Positions 29,455 through 39,166 of a DNA stretch of 64,000 nt are shown in pieces. Under the pieces are notes generated by a model. The model was not told the origin of the DNA. It did no database searches and was given only the letters and a program-made list of their open reading frames with translations. Origin of the DNA: Candidatus Neomarinimicrobiota bacterium (lineage in GTDB: Bacteria > Fidelibacterota > UBA2242 > B5-G15); assembly GCA_017656425.1 (NCBI GenBank), contig JACDNV010000009.1:1-64000 (forward strand), written 5' to 3'. How positions within the stretch are numbered: position 1 is the stretch's first letter; each line of letters begins with the position of its first letter. A program made the translations under genes and the position numbers.

Positions 29455-30234
29455 TTATTCAATTCTGATTTCATATTTATACTTTTTTAAAATGCTATCA
29501 ACTAACATGCTATATGATTCTTGTATTTTAATTTGGGTCAATCTTTGAATAATCTCATCTCTGACTTCATCAATAGGTATGATAGAACCTTTTCTGTTGC
29601 GTTCAAGAACTTTGATAACATGATACCCATAATCTGTTGCAATCGGACCAAGGACTCTTCTGGGAGGCGTATCAAAAATTGTTTTATCAATTTCTATTAT
29701 GGGTTGTCCTCGCTTAATAACTTTTGTTTCGAATTTATATTGATTATATAATTTCTCAAGTTCTTTTTGATTGTTCGATAAAAATGCAGATTTTATTGTT
29801 TTAGCTTCACTATATGTTTTTACAACAACATGTATAACTTTAGCCTCATCAAAGTTACGTACAAAGAGTTTGTTTCTATTTTCAAGATAGTATTTTCGAA
29901 TATCATTCTCGCTAATCTTAATCCTGGAGTTAACAAAATATTTTATAAATTCGTCTATTACTAGACTTTTTTTATAATTCTCGACCTTTTGGAGTAGTCT
30001 TTCATCTTTATCAAAATGATATTTTTTTGCTTCCAAATATAGAGCTTCTTTTATAATCCAATCCGTGACATATTTCTTCAAGGATTCCTTATCTTTTGAA
30101 ATGCTATTAGGTATGTCATCATCAGTGATATAACTTTTATTTATTCTTGCTATAAAATATTTTGGGACGCTATCCTTAGAACAATTAAATATAGTAAGAA
30201 AAAGAAGAAGTAATATAATGAAATTGACTCGCAT
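29455..30234 (-). CDS. Parvulin-type peptidyl-prolyl isomerase lipoprotein
   Basis: The 259-residue protein from the ATG at 30234 (an ATG at 30240 adds two residues) has a lipoprotein signal (MRVNFIILLLLFLTIFNCS). A SurA_N-like helical part (about 25-130) precedes one PpiC/rotamase domain (about 130-235: AKVIHVVVKTYSEA, then GPIATDYGYHVIKVLER). The rotamase part is short and lacks some usual active-site residues, so it may act mainly as a chaperone. It is co-transcribed with surA and mfd (9-15 bases). Confidence 0.85.
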   Translation of the reverse strand: MRVNFIILLLLFLTIFNCSKDSVPKYFIARINKSYITDDDIPNSISKDKESLKKYVTDWIIKEALYLEAKKYHFDKDERLLQKVENYKKSLVIDEFIKYFVNSRIKISENDIRKYYLENRNKLFVRNFDEAKVIHVVVKTYSEAKTIKSAFLSNNQKELEKLYNQYKFETKVIKRGQPIIEIDKTIFDTPPRRVLGPIATDYGYHVIKVLERNRKGSIIPIDEVRDEIIQRLTQIKIQESYSMLVDSILKKYKYEIRIE

Positions 30235-30249
30235 GCTCACCCTCGCAAT

Positions 30250-33200
30250 TCATTGTAAATTAAGTTTATTATGAAGTTTTAACAAGAAATCTATTAATAA
30301 ATTAACAATTTCTTTTTTACTATAAATAATAAAGGTATGATTTTCATTCATGCTAAATTTATAAGTAAAATGCAGTTCATTAGTTAGATTATATAAAATA
30401 TTATTAATATCAAAATTAAATAATATGGAATTGGGAGATAATGTAATTGTGGCAGTGTTTTTATTTATTAATATCTTACTTATATTAAGAGATGTGGACA
30501 AACACTTGATTTTAAATAAGTTAGAAAGGTTTTTTACTTCCCTACGAGGATTGCCATATTTATCTTTTATATCATTAAATAGCATATCAACCTCAACTAG
30601 CGAGTTTGCATTGGAAAATTTTTTATAATAATATATTCTGTAGGCTTCATTTTCTATATAATCATCAGGTATGTAAGCGGGGTATGGAAAAATTACTTCT
30701 GTATGGGCATTTGAAGTTTTATTATCGATCAAATTTTCGTTAAATGATTTTGAATCCTGGAATTCATTAATGCAACTTTTTAGAATCCTTATGTATAATT
30801 CATATCCTACAGCGTTGATAAAACCACTTTGTTCTACACCGAATACATTCCCGGCACCCCTTACCTCCATATCCTTTAATGCAATTTGGTATCCTGAGCC
30901 AAGTGATGTAAATTTTTTTAACGTAAGGAGTCGTTTCATAGCTGAATCTGTAAGGCGTGCAGGATTATTAACGATAAGATAGGCATATGCCTTTCTTGTA
31001 CCTCTACCGACACGGCCACGCAATTGGTACAATTGAGCTAAACCGAAATTATGAGCGCGGTTAATAAAAATAGTATTGACATTTGGTAGATCAATACCAC
31101 TTTCAATAATAGGAGTTGTTATTAGGATATCTATTTTTTTATTTATAAAATCAAGCATTGTTTGTTCAATTTTTCTTGCAGGCAACTTACTATGGATAAA
31201 ATCGATCCTGACATTTGGGAGTATCATTTTCAATTTTGAAAATAGAGGATCAATTGTAATTATTTTATCGGTTACGAAATAAACCTGACCTCCTCTATCG
31301 ATTTCCCTTCGTATTGCCTCTTTTATTATACTTGAATCAAATGTTATTATTTCGGTGTGGATTGGGTATCTATATTTTGGTGGAGTATTTATGACTGATA
31401 TATTCTTTGCTCCAATTAGAGATAAGTATAGTGTCCTAGGTATTGGAGTTGCCGATAATGAAAGGACATCGACATTGAGCCTTATTTTTTTAAAATGTTC
31501 CTTTTGTTTTACTCCAAAGAGATGTTCTTCATCTATAATGACCAATCCGAGGTCCTTAAACAACACATCTTTGGAGAGTAACCTATGTGTGCCGATTACA
31601 ATATCGATTGTACCCGATGACAAACCAGAAAGAATTCTCTTTTGTTCTTTAGATGGTGTAAATCGAGAAAGTACCGCAATATTAATAGGATAATTTTTTA
31701 ATCTTTCGCTGAAGGTTCTATAATGCTGCTCAGCAAGAATAGTAGTTGGCACTATTACAGCAACTTGTTTAGAATCCATAACTGCTTTAAAAGCTGCTCG
31801 TATAGCTACTTCTGTTTTTCCAAAACCCACATCCCCGCATAGTAGTCTATCCATGGGATATGATTTTTCCATATCTTTTTTTACATCCACAATAGCTTTC
31901 GTCTGGTCGGGTGTTTCCTCGAATGGGAATTCGGATTCGAGCTGGATTTGTAAATCGGAATCGGGGGAAAAAGGAAAACCCTTTGAGTTGAGCCTTCTAG
32001 AGTAAAGCTCCAATAGCTCTTTTACAAATTTTTCTGCTGATTTTTTTGTTGTACTTTTGATTCGTTCCCATTCGCCACTACCAAGTTTAGTAAGAGTGGG
32101 TTTAAAATTACCAGAAGCATAATATTTGGTAATAAGGTTAAGTTGGTCTATTGGAACAAATAGCTTATCACCACCTTTGTATTTTAATACCAAGCATTCA
32201 GTCTCGGTCCCGAAAGCATTAATTTTTTCTAAACATTCGAACTTTCCGATTCCGTAATTCATATGTACAATATAGTCTCCATATTCAATAGAATCCAAAT
32301 CAATAGGAGATAAATGTTCGTTCTCTATGAAAGAGGGCAATTTCCTGTGTGTTGTACTCTTTCTTTTAAAGAAAATGGAGGAAGAAGAATAGAAATAAAT
32401 GTCTTTATGGGGTATAAAAAAACAATCACTAATTGGTTTTCTTATAAATGTTATTCTGTCAAAAAATTGGTAATTTTTCAAATTATTTGAGATAGAATTA
32501 TAGAGTGTGTCAGAGTCCACGAAGATAAAAACACTTGATTTAGAATTTTTTTTAAAAATCCGTGAAAGATTGTCTAGGAATTTATTAAATCCTAAAGGTT
32601 CGTCTGGATAATCAAAAGGAAAGATAATGTCGCCATCGGATAGATCGTTAATAAAAAGCAAAGTACTAAATTTCTTTAATAACTCAGATAAATTTTTGTT
32701 ATATAGTCTCTCTTTGTGATTTATAATCGGGAGTGAAATTTTAGGTAGCAATTCGAAAAAAGGTTTGTGTTTTTTATCAGATTTTATTTGGGGATAAATA
32801 GTAATAAGATTAAGAGATTTAAAGGTTTTCTGGTTTTCAGGAGAAAAGAATCTGATGCTCACAATCTCATCTCCGAAATATTCTATTCTTACAGGGAAAT
32901 CGTAATGTGGAGGATATATGTCTAAAATATACCCTCTTTTTGAGAAAGAAAATGGCATTTCAACAAAATCAACTTCTTTATAACCAAAGTTTTTCAGATG
33001 GGATATTAAACGATCTCTTGGAAAAATGTCATTAATTGAGATTTTTATAGAATTTGTTATAAAATAACTATTATCAGGGAGGAGTAGATTTAAATTTTCA
33101 ACGTGTGAAAAAAGAAAAAAATTGTATTTACTATAAAGAAAAGAGATAAATCTATATAAGTTTAAAATATCTGCCTGGTCATAGAAAAAGGCATCCAAAT

Positions 33201-33483
33201 TAAAATTAAGATTTATCTTCGGGAGGAAAAATACTGGAGAATTATCATCTAAAAAATTAAGGGTGTCGTTATATAATTTTTCAAGCTCATCATTATTATC
33301 AGATAAGAATATAATTGGTTTTTTTAAAATAGGTATCAGCATACTTATGGTGAGAGCTAATGCTGAACCTTGTAGATTAGAAACTGAAATTGATTTGTTT
33401 GAATAGACAGCATCAAAAATATCTCTTATGTATGGTTCTTTTTTTAGTGAATCGATAAGAGATGATAGTTTACAGTCTTTCAT
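30250..33483 (-). CDS. mfd: Transcription-repair coupling factor Mfd
   Basis: The 1077-residue protein has a degenerate UvrB-like N-terminus (about 1-340) and a CarD-like RNA-polymerase interaction domain (about 385-480: GDYIVHMNYGIGKF, YKGGDKLFVPIDQLNLI). A RecG-like helicase follows with Walker A GDVGFGKTE and the DEEH box (IIDEEHLFGVKQKEH), then RGRVGRGTRKAYAYL and a C-terminal TRCF domain. It pushes stalled polymerase off lesions and recruits UvrA. The ATG shares bases with the mnmG stop (ATGA) and with a parS site. Confidence 0.97.
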   Translation of the reverse strand: MKDCKLSSLIDSLKKEPYIRDIFDAVYSNKSISVSNLQGSALALTISMLIPILKKPIIFLSDNNDELEKLYNDTLNFLDDNSPVFFLPKINLNFNLDAFFYDQADILNLYRFISFLYSKYNFFLFSHVENLNLLLPDNSYFITNSIKISINDIFPRDRLISHLKNFGYKEVDFVEMPFSFSKRGYILDIYPPHYDFPVRIEYFGDEIVSIRFFSPENQKTFKSLNLITIYPQIKSDKKHKPFFELLPKISLPIINHKERLYNKNLSELLKKFSTLLFINDLSDGDIIFPFDYPDEPLGFNKFLDNLSRIFKKNSKSSVFIFVDSDTLYNSISNNLKNYQFFDRITFIRKPISDCFFIPHKDIYFYSSSSIFFKRKSTTHRKLPSFIENEHLSPIDLDSIEYGDYIVHMNYGIGKFECLEKINAFGTETECLVLKYKGGDKLFVPIDQLNLITKYYASGNFKPTLTKLGSGEWERIKSTTKKSAEKFVKELLELYSRRLNSKGFPFSPDSDLQIQLESEFPFEETPDQTKAIVDVKKDMEKSYPMDRLLCGDVGFGKTEVAIRAAFKAVMDSKQVAVIVPTTILAEQHYRTFSERLKNYPINIAVLSRFTPSKEQKRILSGLSSGTIDIVIGTHRLLSKDVLFKDLGLVIIDEEHLFGVKQKEHFKKIRLNVDVLSLSATPIPRTLYLSLIGAKNISVINTPPKYRYPIHTEIITFDSSIIKEAIRREIDRGGQVYFVTDKIITIDPLFSKLKMILPNVRIDFIHSKLPARKIEQTMLDFINKKIDILITTPIIESGIDLPNVNTIFINRAHNFGLAQLYQLRGRVGRGTRKAYAYLIVNNPARLTDSAMKRLLTLKKFTSLGSGYQIALKDMEVRGAGNVFGVEQSGFINAVGYELYIRILKSCINEFQDSKSFNENLIDNKTSNAHTEVIFPYPAYIPDDYIENEAYRIYYYKKFSNANSLVEVDMLFNDIKDKYGNPRREVKNLSNLFKIKCLSTSLNISKILINKNTATITLSPNSILFNFDINNILYNLTNELHFTYKFSMNENHTFIIYSKKEIVNLLIDFLLKLHNKLNLQ

Positions 33484-35393
33484 GTTTCACGTGAAACAAT
33501 GAGCTTTCCCATCTTTTTAAGGTAGATCATAAGGGAAGTTATGTCAGAGGGAAGAATACCTGGTATTCTAGAAGCTTGGCTAAGGGTTTCTGGCTTTATT
33601 TTATTTAATTTTTCACGTGCTTCTTTTCTTATTATATTTATGCTGTTGTAATTCAGATTCTGGGGGATAAGAGCGTTTTCACACTCTTTCATGCTATTTA
33701 TTATTTCATAGCTCCTATTAATGTATCCCTCGTACTTTATTTCTGTTTCAATATGAAAGTCCAGCATTTGAAATTTAAAAATTCTATCTAGGAGATTTTG
33801 AGGGATGAAAGTTTTGATATGGTCAAAAGATATTTCGGGTCTTTTTAAAACCTTATGAATAGATAACCCAGGTGTATATTTTGTATTTCTACCCGCTCTT
33901 GGAATAATTTGGTAAAATTCTTCCTCATTTAAAAAGCGACGTTTTAAGAATGCTATTGTTTCAGAAGCAACTTGCATCTTTTCTTTTGTTATCTCTATGA
34001 ATTTATTAGGAAGTAAACCAATTCTTTCAGCTTTTTCAACCAATCTCTGGTCGGCATTATCAAACCGTAGAAGTAATCGATACTCTGCGCTAGAAGTAAA
34101 CATTCGGTAAGGTTCCGTTGGACTTTTTAGTATTAGATCATCTATAAGTACTCCAATATAAGCTTCGGATCGATCAAGAATTAAGGGTTCCTCACCTTTT
34201 AGACTGAGAGATGCATTTATTCCGGCAATTAATCCCTGAGCAGCAGCCTCCTCATATCCGGAAGTACCGTTAACCTGTCCAGCAAAATACAATCCTTTAA
34301 TGATTTTTGATTCAAGTGTTCTGTAAAGTTGAAATGCCGGGAAAAAGTCATACTCGATGGCATAACCAGGTTTAATAATTTCTGCTTTCTCAAGACCAGG
34401 TATTGTTCGTAATCCCCTTATCTGGACATCGATAGGGAGGCTTGTGCTAAAACCGTTAACATAAATTTCGTTTGAATTTTCCCATTCTGGTTCGAGAAAA
34501 ATTTGGTGAGAATCTTTGTCTTTAAAACGTACTATTTTATCTTCAATGCTTGGACAGTAGCGTGGTCCGACAGATTTGATTACTCCAGTATATAGTGGTG
34601 AACGATCAAGAGATTCGAAAAGAATCTGATGTGTTGTTTTATTTGTATATGTTATAAAGCAAGGAATATTTTTTGGTTTGAAATTAGTGGTTTGAAATGA
34701 GAAAAGGATTGGATTTTCATCACCATATTGCGGAGTTGTTTTTGAAAAATCAATAGAATCGCGATTTATACGTGGTGGTGTGCCAGTTTTAAGCCTGCCT
34801 GCTTTTATTCCAAGAGATATTAGCGATTCAGTTAATCCGGTTACTGCCCTTTCTCCTATTCTACCACCTTCAAAATGAGTAAGGCCAATATGTATTAAGC
34901 CATTTAGAAACGTTCCTGCAGTTATTATCAATCTGTTGCATGTTATATCGCCATGCTTTTCGGTAGTAATTCCAATTACTCTTTTATCTTCAGTTAATAC
35001 CCTTACTGCCATATCTTCCATTAGATCTAGATTTTCCTGCTCTAACAGCCTTTTAATCATCTCGAGGGAATACTGGATCTTATCTGCCTGTGCTCTCAAT
35101 GACCATACAGCCCTACCTTTTGATTTATTAAGAACACGGAATTGCAAGCCAGTTTTATCTATTACTTTCGCCATTTCACCACCAAGTGCATCAATTTCAG
35201 AAACAAGATGCCCTTTGGCTAGTCCCCCAATTGCAGGATTACATGACATTCTCGCAATCGCGCTTATGTCGATTGTAACTAATAGAGTCTTTAGCCCAAG
35301 ACGTGCCGATGCCAATGCTGCCTCTATACCAGCATGACCACCGCCTAGCACTATTATTTCGTAATCTGCATTTCTCCGTTTCACGTGAAACAT
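33480..35393 (-). CDS. mnmG: tRNA uridine 5-carboxymethylaminomethyl modification enzyme MnmG (GidA)
   Basis: The 637-residue flavoprotein has the dinucleotide fold VLGGGHAGIEAALASARLG near the N-terminus, the family block SCNPAIGGLAKGHLVSEIDALGGEM, and GTPPRINRDSIDF. The C-terminal helical domain ends ASRIPGILPSDITSLMIYLKKMGK. With MnmE it makes cmnm5U34 in tRNAs. The N-terminus MFHVKRR and C-terminus SRET are encoded by the two parS palindromes. It starts 2 bases after mnmE. Confidence 0.97.
   Translation of the reverse strand: MFHVKRRNADYEIIVLGGGHAGIEAALASARLGLKTLLVTIDISAIARMSCNPAIGGLAKGHLVSEIDALGGEMAKVIDKTGLQFRVLNKSKGRAVWSLRAQADKIQYSLEMIKRLLEQENLDLMEDMAVRVLTEDKRVIGITTEKHGDITCNRLIITAGTFLNGLIHIGLTHFEGGRIGERAVTGLTESLISLGIKAGRLKTGTPPRINRDSIDFSKTTPQYGDENPILFSFQTTNFKPKNIPCFITYTNKTTHQILFESLDRSPLYTGVIKSVGPRYCPSIEDKIVRFKDKDSHQIFLEPEWENSNEIYVNGFSTSLPIDVQIRGLRTIPGLEKAEIIKPGYAIEYDFFPAFQLYRTLESKIIKGLYFAGQVNGTSGYEEAAAQGLIAGINASLSLKGEEPLILDRSEAYIGVLIDDLILKSPTEPYRMFTSSAEYRLLLRFDNADQRLVEKAERIGLLPNKFIEITKEKMQVASETIAFLKRRFLNEEEFYQIIPRAGRNTKYTPGLSIHKVLKRPEISFDHIKTFIPQNLLDRIFKFQMLDFHIETEIKYEGYINRSYEIINSMKECENALIPQNLNYNSINIIRKEAREKLNKIKPETLSQASRIPGILPSDITSLMIYLKKMGKLIVSRET
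33483..33498. other. parS: parS chromosome-segregation site, perfect palindrome
   Basis: TGTTTCACGTGAAACA is identical to the consensus 16-base ParB-binding site. It spans the mnmG stop/mfd start junction; on the - strand it encodes the mnmG C-terminal SRET. Its place near dnaA is the usual one for parS. Confidence 0.93.
35377..35392. other. parS: parS-like site at the start of mnmG
   Basis: CGTTTCACGTGAAACA contains the perfect 14-base core GTTTCACGTGAAAC (35378-35391) and differs from the 16-base consensus only at its first base. It covers mnmG codons 2-6 (FHVKR) on the - strand, 1.9 kb from the second site. Confidence 0.9.
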
Positions 35394-35395
35394 TC

Positions 35396-36766
35396 CTATT
35401 TTCCTATACAGAATTTGCTAAAAATATTATTTAAAATATCATCGCTGGTGGTTTTACCCGTTATTCTATCTATATGTTCCAGACAGAACCTCAATTCCGA
35501 TGAAATCAGTTCCGCTGGCATATTATCTTTTATTAGACGTAATGCGGATTTAAGCGACTTTCTTGCATTTTTTAATTCTTTATAATGTCTTTGATTGGTT
35601 ATTATAATGTCGGCCTGTGGTTTCTTTTTTGTTTCTATGCTCTCGATTATCTTTACTCCTAATTCGTGTACTCCCTTACCGGTTTTTGCCGATATAAGAG
35701 CATAGGTTTTACCATTAAAAAATTTCTCTATGTCGCAAATTTTATCCTTTTTGACTTTATCTGTTTTATTTAGAACAAATATCACATTATCAATTTTTAT
35801 GTTCTTTTCTTCTATAGCAAACCTTATATCACCAGGATTTGTTATGTCTACCACAAATAATACAGTGTCAGATGAGTTAGCTATTTTGTAGCTTTGCTCG
35901 ATACCAGCCTTTTCTATGTCATCATGTGTCTGGCGAATTCCGGCGGTATCTATGAGCTTCAGAAGATATCCTTTTATTGATATTGATTCTTCAATATAAT
36001 CTCTTGTTGTACCAGGTATTGGAGAAGTAATTGCTCTTTCTTTTTTTAAGAACGAGTTTAAAAGTGTGGATTTTCCACTATTTGGGGGTCCTACGATAGC
36101 TACAGTGATTCCATGTTGTGCTATTTTACCGTATTCATAGCTTTCTGTTAATCGTTCGATTTCTCTCTTTGTTTCTGATATTTTCTTTAACAATTCCTTT
36201 CTCGATATAGTTTCTATATTCTCTTCTTGGAAATCAAGTTCTATTTCTATAAGAGAAATTAAATCTATAAGTTTTTTCTTAATATTTTCGAGCTTATTCC
36301 CCAACTTCCCCTCGAGTATTTTGAGGCTTGTCTCGTTTGAGATTTTTGTAAGGGAATTTATTAAGTCAGCCACAGCTTCAGCCTGTGTTAGTTCCAATTT
36401 TCCATTTAAAAAAGCCCTTTTTGTGAATTCACCAGGCTCAGCTAGCCTTGCACCATTCTTGGTGCATAATTCAATTATTCTGTTGGCAATATAAGGGTTA
36501 CCATGACAGTTTATTTCGACCATATCCTCGCCGGTATAGGAATGTGGAGCTTTATAAAATATCACGATAACATCATCAATTGGTTGTCCGTTATCTGTAA
36601 CTCTTCCAAAAGTAGCCACCCTTGGATAGATAGGATCTTTTTTTGCCTTAAATATTTTTTTTACTATGTGATGAGAGAGACTTCCTGAAAGTCTAACTAT
36701 GGAAATTGCGCCTATACCCGGTGGCGTAGATATTGCGATAATTGTATCTTTATAGCCTTGGTACAT
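35396..36766 (-). CDS. mnmE: tRNA modification GTPase MnmE (TrmE)
   Basis: The 456-residue protein has an N-terminal folate-binding domain (DTIIAISTPPGIGAISIVRLSG, SYTGEDMVEINCHGNPYIA, PGEFTKRAFLNGKLELTQAEAVADLI), quoted here as separate blocks. A G domain is inserted with P-loop GPPNSGKST, DTAGIR and NKTDK. It ends with the invariant CIGK that supplies the catalytic cysteine region. It is the partner of MnmG, encoded 2 bases downstream. Confidence 0.97.
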   Translation of the reverse strand: MYQGYKDTIIAISTPPGIGAISIVRLSGSLSHHIVKKIFKAKKDPIYPRVATFGRVTDNGQPIDDVIVIFYKAPHSYTGEDMVEINCHGNPYIANRIIELCTKNGARLAEPGEFTKRAFLNGKLELTQAEAVADLINSLTKISNETSLKILEGKLGNKLENIKKKLIDLISLIEIELDFQEENIETISRKELLKKISETKREIERLTESYEYGKIAQHGITVAIVGPPNSGKSTLLNSFLKKERAITSPIPGTTRDYIEESISIKGYLLKLIDTAGIRQTHDDIEKAGIEQSYKIANSSDTVLFVVDITNPGDIRFAIEEKNIKIDNVIFVLNKTDKVKKDKICDIEKFFNGKTYALISAKTGKGVHELGVKIIESIETKKKPQADIIITNQRHYKELKNARKSLKSALRLIKDNMPAELISSELRFCLEHIDRITGKTTSDDILNNIFSKFCIGK

Positions 36767-36769
36767 AGT

Positions 36770-38485
36770 TTATTTAGGTCTGTCTGTAATAAGTTTTTGC
36801 TGGATTATAGTAAAAATGTTGAATAGTGTATAATAAAGGTTCAAACCCGAAGGAAATTGGTTGAAAATGAAGAAGAAGACTATAGCAAATAGATATGTTT
36901 GTAATCTCTGTTGTTTATTCGCTGAAATAGTAGAGAGCTTTTGCTGAAAAATCGTTGTAATAAGCATAATTATTGGTAAAATGTTAACACTGTTTCCATA
37001 CAGAGGTATTGAAAAAGGTAAAGTGAGAATCGTATCTGGATTAGAAAGATCTTTTATCCATAGTACGAATGGTGCCTGTCTGAGTTCTATTGTTGTCCTG
37101 AATATAATAAAAAGAGCCCATAGGATTGGCATTTGAAGCAGGATTGGGAGGCATCCACCAGCGGGATTTATTTTATGTTCCTTATAAAGTTTCATTGTTT
37201 CTGCTTGTAGGCGCTGAGGGTCATTTTTATATTTTTCTCTTAATGCGTTTATCTTAGGCTGCAACTCTTGCATTTGCTTCATAGACTTTTGCCATTTATT
37301 GGTAAGCGGATAAAAAATAATTTTGATAAAAATTGAAAATAGTATCAGCACAACGCCATAGTTTGGAATTAAACTGTGGAGTTTTATAAACAGCACAAGT
37401 ATTGCTTTGCTTATCGGTCTAATGGGAGAAAATCCAAAATTCATAATTCTTTCAAGTTTGACATTCAGAGATCTAATAGTGTAGTAGTCAAGTGGACCGA
37501 TGTAAATGTTTACTGTAGACTCTTTATCAGCAGGAAACATTATTTGCATTTGATATTTTTTCCAGATTTCTGTCCTTCCCTTAGTGTAGCTTTTACCATA
37601 TAGAGAATATCCATAAGTCCCTGGATATACGGGTATTATCGCTGTTGAGAAATATTTTGATCTTATAGCAGCCCAGTCTATGTAGCCTCGAAAAGAGCTT
37701 CTTTTCTCTTTACCTGATTTTACAGTTAGTTTATCAAGTTCTCCACCGGAGAATGCGTATGAACCGGAGTAATATAAATCGTCTTTGACAAGTTTTTCTG
37801 TTATAGGCAAACCACAGTCCCAGTTTAAGCTGTAAAATTCGCTTCCAATGACTTCCCTTATATCTTTCAGGTTTTGTTTTATACGGAATAAATAGTTATC
37901 AGCGAAGAAGGTAAGTTTTTTAATTACTTTACCATAGTCGGTTGTTAATTCATACGTAATTTCGATACTATCTTTATCTTTTAAATAGATATGTTTATCT
38001 TCGTCAAATTTTTTTGATATCTTTTTTAAGTCAAAGGGTTCTAACAGTCTAAGAGTATCTCCATTTATATCTATGAATGAGATGTATAGAGCGGAACCTT
38101 TTCCTTCAGGGATAAGATTAACCAGTGTTGTGTCATTATTGATAGTACTTTTGTATTTTTTAAGAACAAAACTTTTAATAATGCCACCACCAAGATTTGA
38201 AAGTTTTGCTATGAATAGGTCGTTTTCAATTATAAGAGAGTCTTCTTTGATATTTTTTGTTGTGGCTGGTTGTATTATTGTTATTTCCTTTTTCGCCTCG
38301 GGCGTAGTTCTTTTAGTAGTAGTTTCTTGTGGTATTTTTTCTTCTCTCTGGTTGGGAATTACTCCTGTTGTGTCTGCAATTTTTGCAGGTGTTTTTTGAG
38401 TTCTTCCAATCCATTGATAATAATAGGGTATAAGCAGGATTATAATAAATACGAGTATAAATCCAATAATGCTTCTTCTATCCAT
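36770..38485 (-). CDS. yidC: Membrane protein insertase YidC
   Basis: From MDRRSIIGF at 38485 the protein has 571 residues; an upstream ATG at 38524 is inside yidD and unlikely. It has one N-terminal membrane helix, a large periplasmic P1 beta domain (about 80-340), then the five-helix insertase core (PNYGVVLILFSIFIKIIFYP, NPAGGCLPILLQMPILWALF). It inserts and folds inner-membrane proteins with or without Sec. The start overlaps the yidD end by 8 bases. Confidence 0.96.
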   Translation of the reverse strand: MDRRSIIGFILVFIIILLIPYYYQWIGRTQKTPAKIADTTGVIPNQREEKIPQETTTKRTTPEAKKEITIIQPATTKNIKEDSLIIENDLFIAKLSNLGGGIIKSFVLKKYKSTINNDTTLVNLIPEGKGSALYISFIDINGDTLRLLEPFDLKKISKKFDEDKHIYLKDKDSIEITYELTTDYGKVIKKLTFFADNYLFRIKQNLKDIREVIGSEFYSLNWDCGLPITEKLVKDDLYYSGSYAFSGGELDKLTVKSGKEKRSSFRGYIDWAAIRSKYFSTAIIPVYPGTYGYSLYGKSYTKGRTEIWKKYQMQIMFPADKESTVNIYIGPLDYYTIRSLNVKLERIMNFGFSPIRPISKAILVLFIKLHSLIPNYGVVLILFSIFIKIIFYPLTNKWQKSMKQMQELQPKINALREKYKNDPQRLQAETMKLYKEHKINPAGGCLPILLQMPILWALFIIFRTTIELRQAPFVLWIKDLSNPDTILTLPFSIPLYGNSVNILPIIMLITTIFQQKLSTISANKQQRLQTYLFAIVFFFIFNQFPSGLNLYYTLFNIFTIIQQKLITDRPK

Positions 38486-38720
38486 TCTTTTTGTTCTCCT
38501 TTTTTGGTAGAGGGTCATACCCACCTGGATGAAAGGGGTTACATTTTATTATTCTTGTCAATGATAGATAAACTGCCCTGAAAAAGTTTAATTGTTTAAA
38601 TGCTTGAATTGTATAATTTGAACATGTTGGATAAAACCTGCATGAATGGGGTAAAATTAGAGACAGGGAGTTTTGATAGGTTTTAATTAATAAAATTATT
38701 AAATGATTAAAAATCTTCAT
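38478..38720 (-). CDS. yidD: Membrane protein insertion efficiency factor YidD
   Basis: The 80-residue protein has the family core CRFYPTCSNYTIQAF and RIIKCNPFHPGGYDPLP. It is a small membrane-associated helper of YidC, always found between rnpA and yidC as here. It overlaps rnpA by 14 bases and yidC by 8. Confidence 0.95.
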   Translation of the reverse strand: MKIFNHLIILLIKTYQNSLSLILPHSCRFYPTCSNYTIQAFKQLNFFRAVYLSLTRIIKCNPFHPGGYDPLPKKENKKNG

Positions 38721-39120
38721 TTATTAACCTTTGCCGAATAATTTTACTAAAATAAGAAAAGCTGTAATTATTATTGAACTTTCTAATAAGAAAAATGATT
38801 TGTTTGGGCTTTTTTATTTCGTATTTGTTAACACGATATGCTTCTTTTATTAACCTTTTTATTCTATTTCTAACCACAGCACCTTTTACTTTTTTAGATA
38901 TTAATACTCCAATTTTATTTCTCTCTGAATTTTTATAATATATTATTAAATGTCCAAGATTGATTCTTTTTCCAGAATGTAGAATCTCGCTGATTAATTT
39001 CTTACCCCGGATTCTCTCAGATTTTGATAGCCTATGCCGAAATGGCTTTTCTCCCCTTTTTCCTTCGCCTTGATAAAATTTTTCTTCCCGCTCTGGTTTC
39101 CATTCTGGCTCTGAAGCCAT
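38707..39120 (-). CDS. rnpA: Ribonuclease P protein component, starting inside rpmH
   Basis: The core from about residue 28 ([13 protein letters not shown]) is standard RnpA, with the RNA-binding motif [13 protein letters not shown] and LIRKFN. It assists RNase P RNA in tRNA 5' maturation. The only ATG, GTG or TTG in frame before the core is the ATG at 39120. This adds a 27-residue charged N-terminal extension ([15 protein letters not shown]...) read in the +1 frame of rpmH. The overlap is 89 bases (39032-39120), so the start is set by lack of alternatives. Translation is probably coupled to rpmH. Confidence 0.9.
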   Translation of the reverse strand: MASEPEWKPEREEKFYQGEGKRGEKPFRHRLSKSERIRGKKLISEILHSGKRINLGHLIIYYKNSERNKIGVLISKKVKGAVVRNRIKRLIKEAYRVNKYEIKKPKQIIFLIRKFNNNYSFSYFSKIIRQRLINEDF

Positions 39121-39166
39121 GTTTATTCTTTCTTTTTCTGATGCTTGGTTGGTATGTCCTTTTCAT
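39032..39166 (-). CDS. rpmH: 50S ribosomal protein L34
   Basis: This 44-residue gene is missed by length cut-offs. Read from ATG 39166 to TAG 39032-39034 it gives [20 protein letters not shown], then [20 protein letters not shown] and AISA, an unmistakable L34. A GGAG (TTTTGGAGTGATAA) lies before the ATG. It is the first gene of the rpmH-rnpA-yidD-yidC-mnmE-mnmG-mfd run, divergent from dnaA as in most bacteria. Its 3' two-thirds is shared out of frame with rnpA. Confidence 0.97.
   Translation of the reverse strand: MKRTYQPSIRKRKNKHGFRARMETRAGRKILSRRRKKGRKAISA

Noticed and set aside
31500-31560. DEEH in Mfd as an unusual motif
   Set aside because: DEEH is the normal helicase motif II of Mfd, so it is supporting evidence and not an anomaly.
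34936-35337. 133-residue antisense ORF in mnmG
   Set aside because: It is a shadow of the conserved MnmG frame; no independent motif.
38486-38524. Longer YidC start at 38524
   Set aside because: The extra 13 residues lie inside yidD and precede the normal MDRRSIIGF start.
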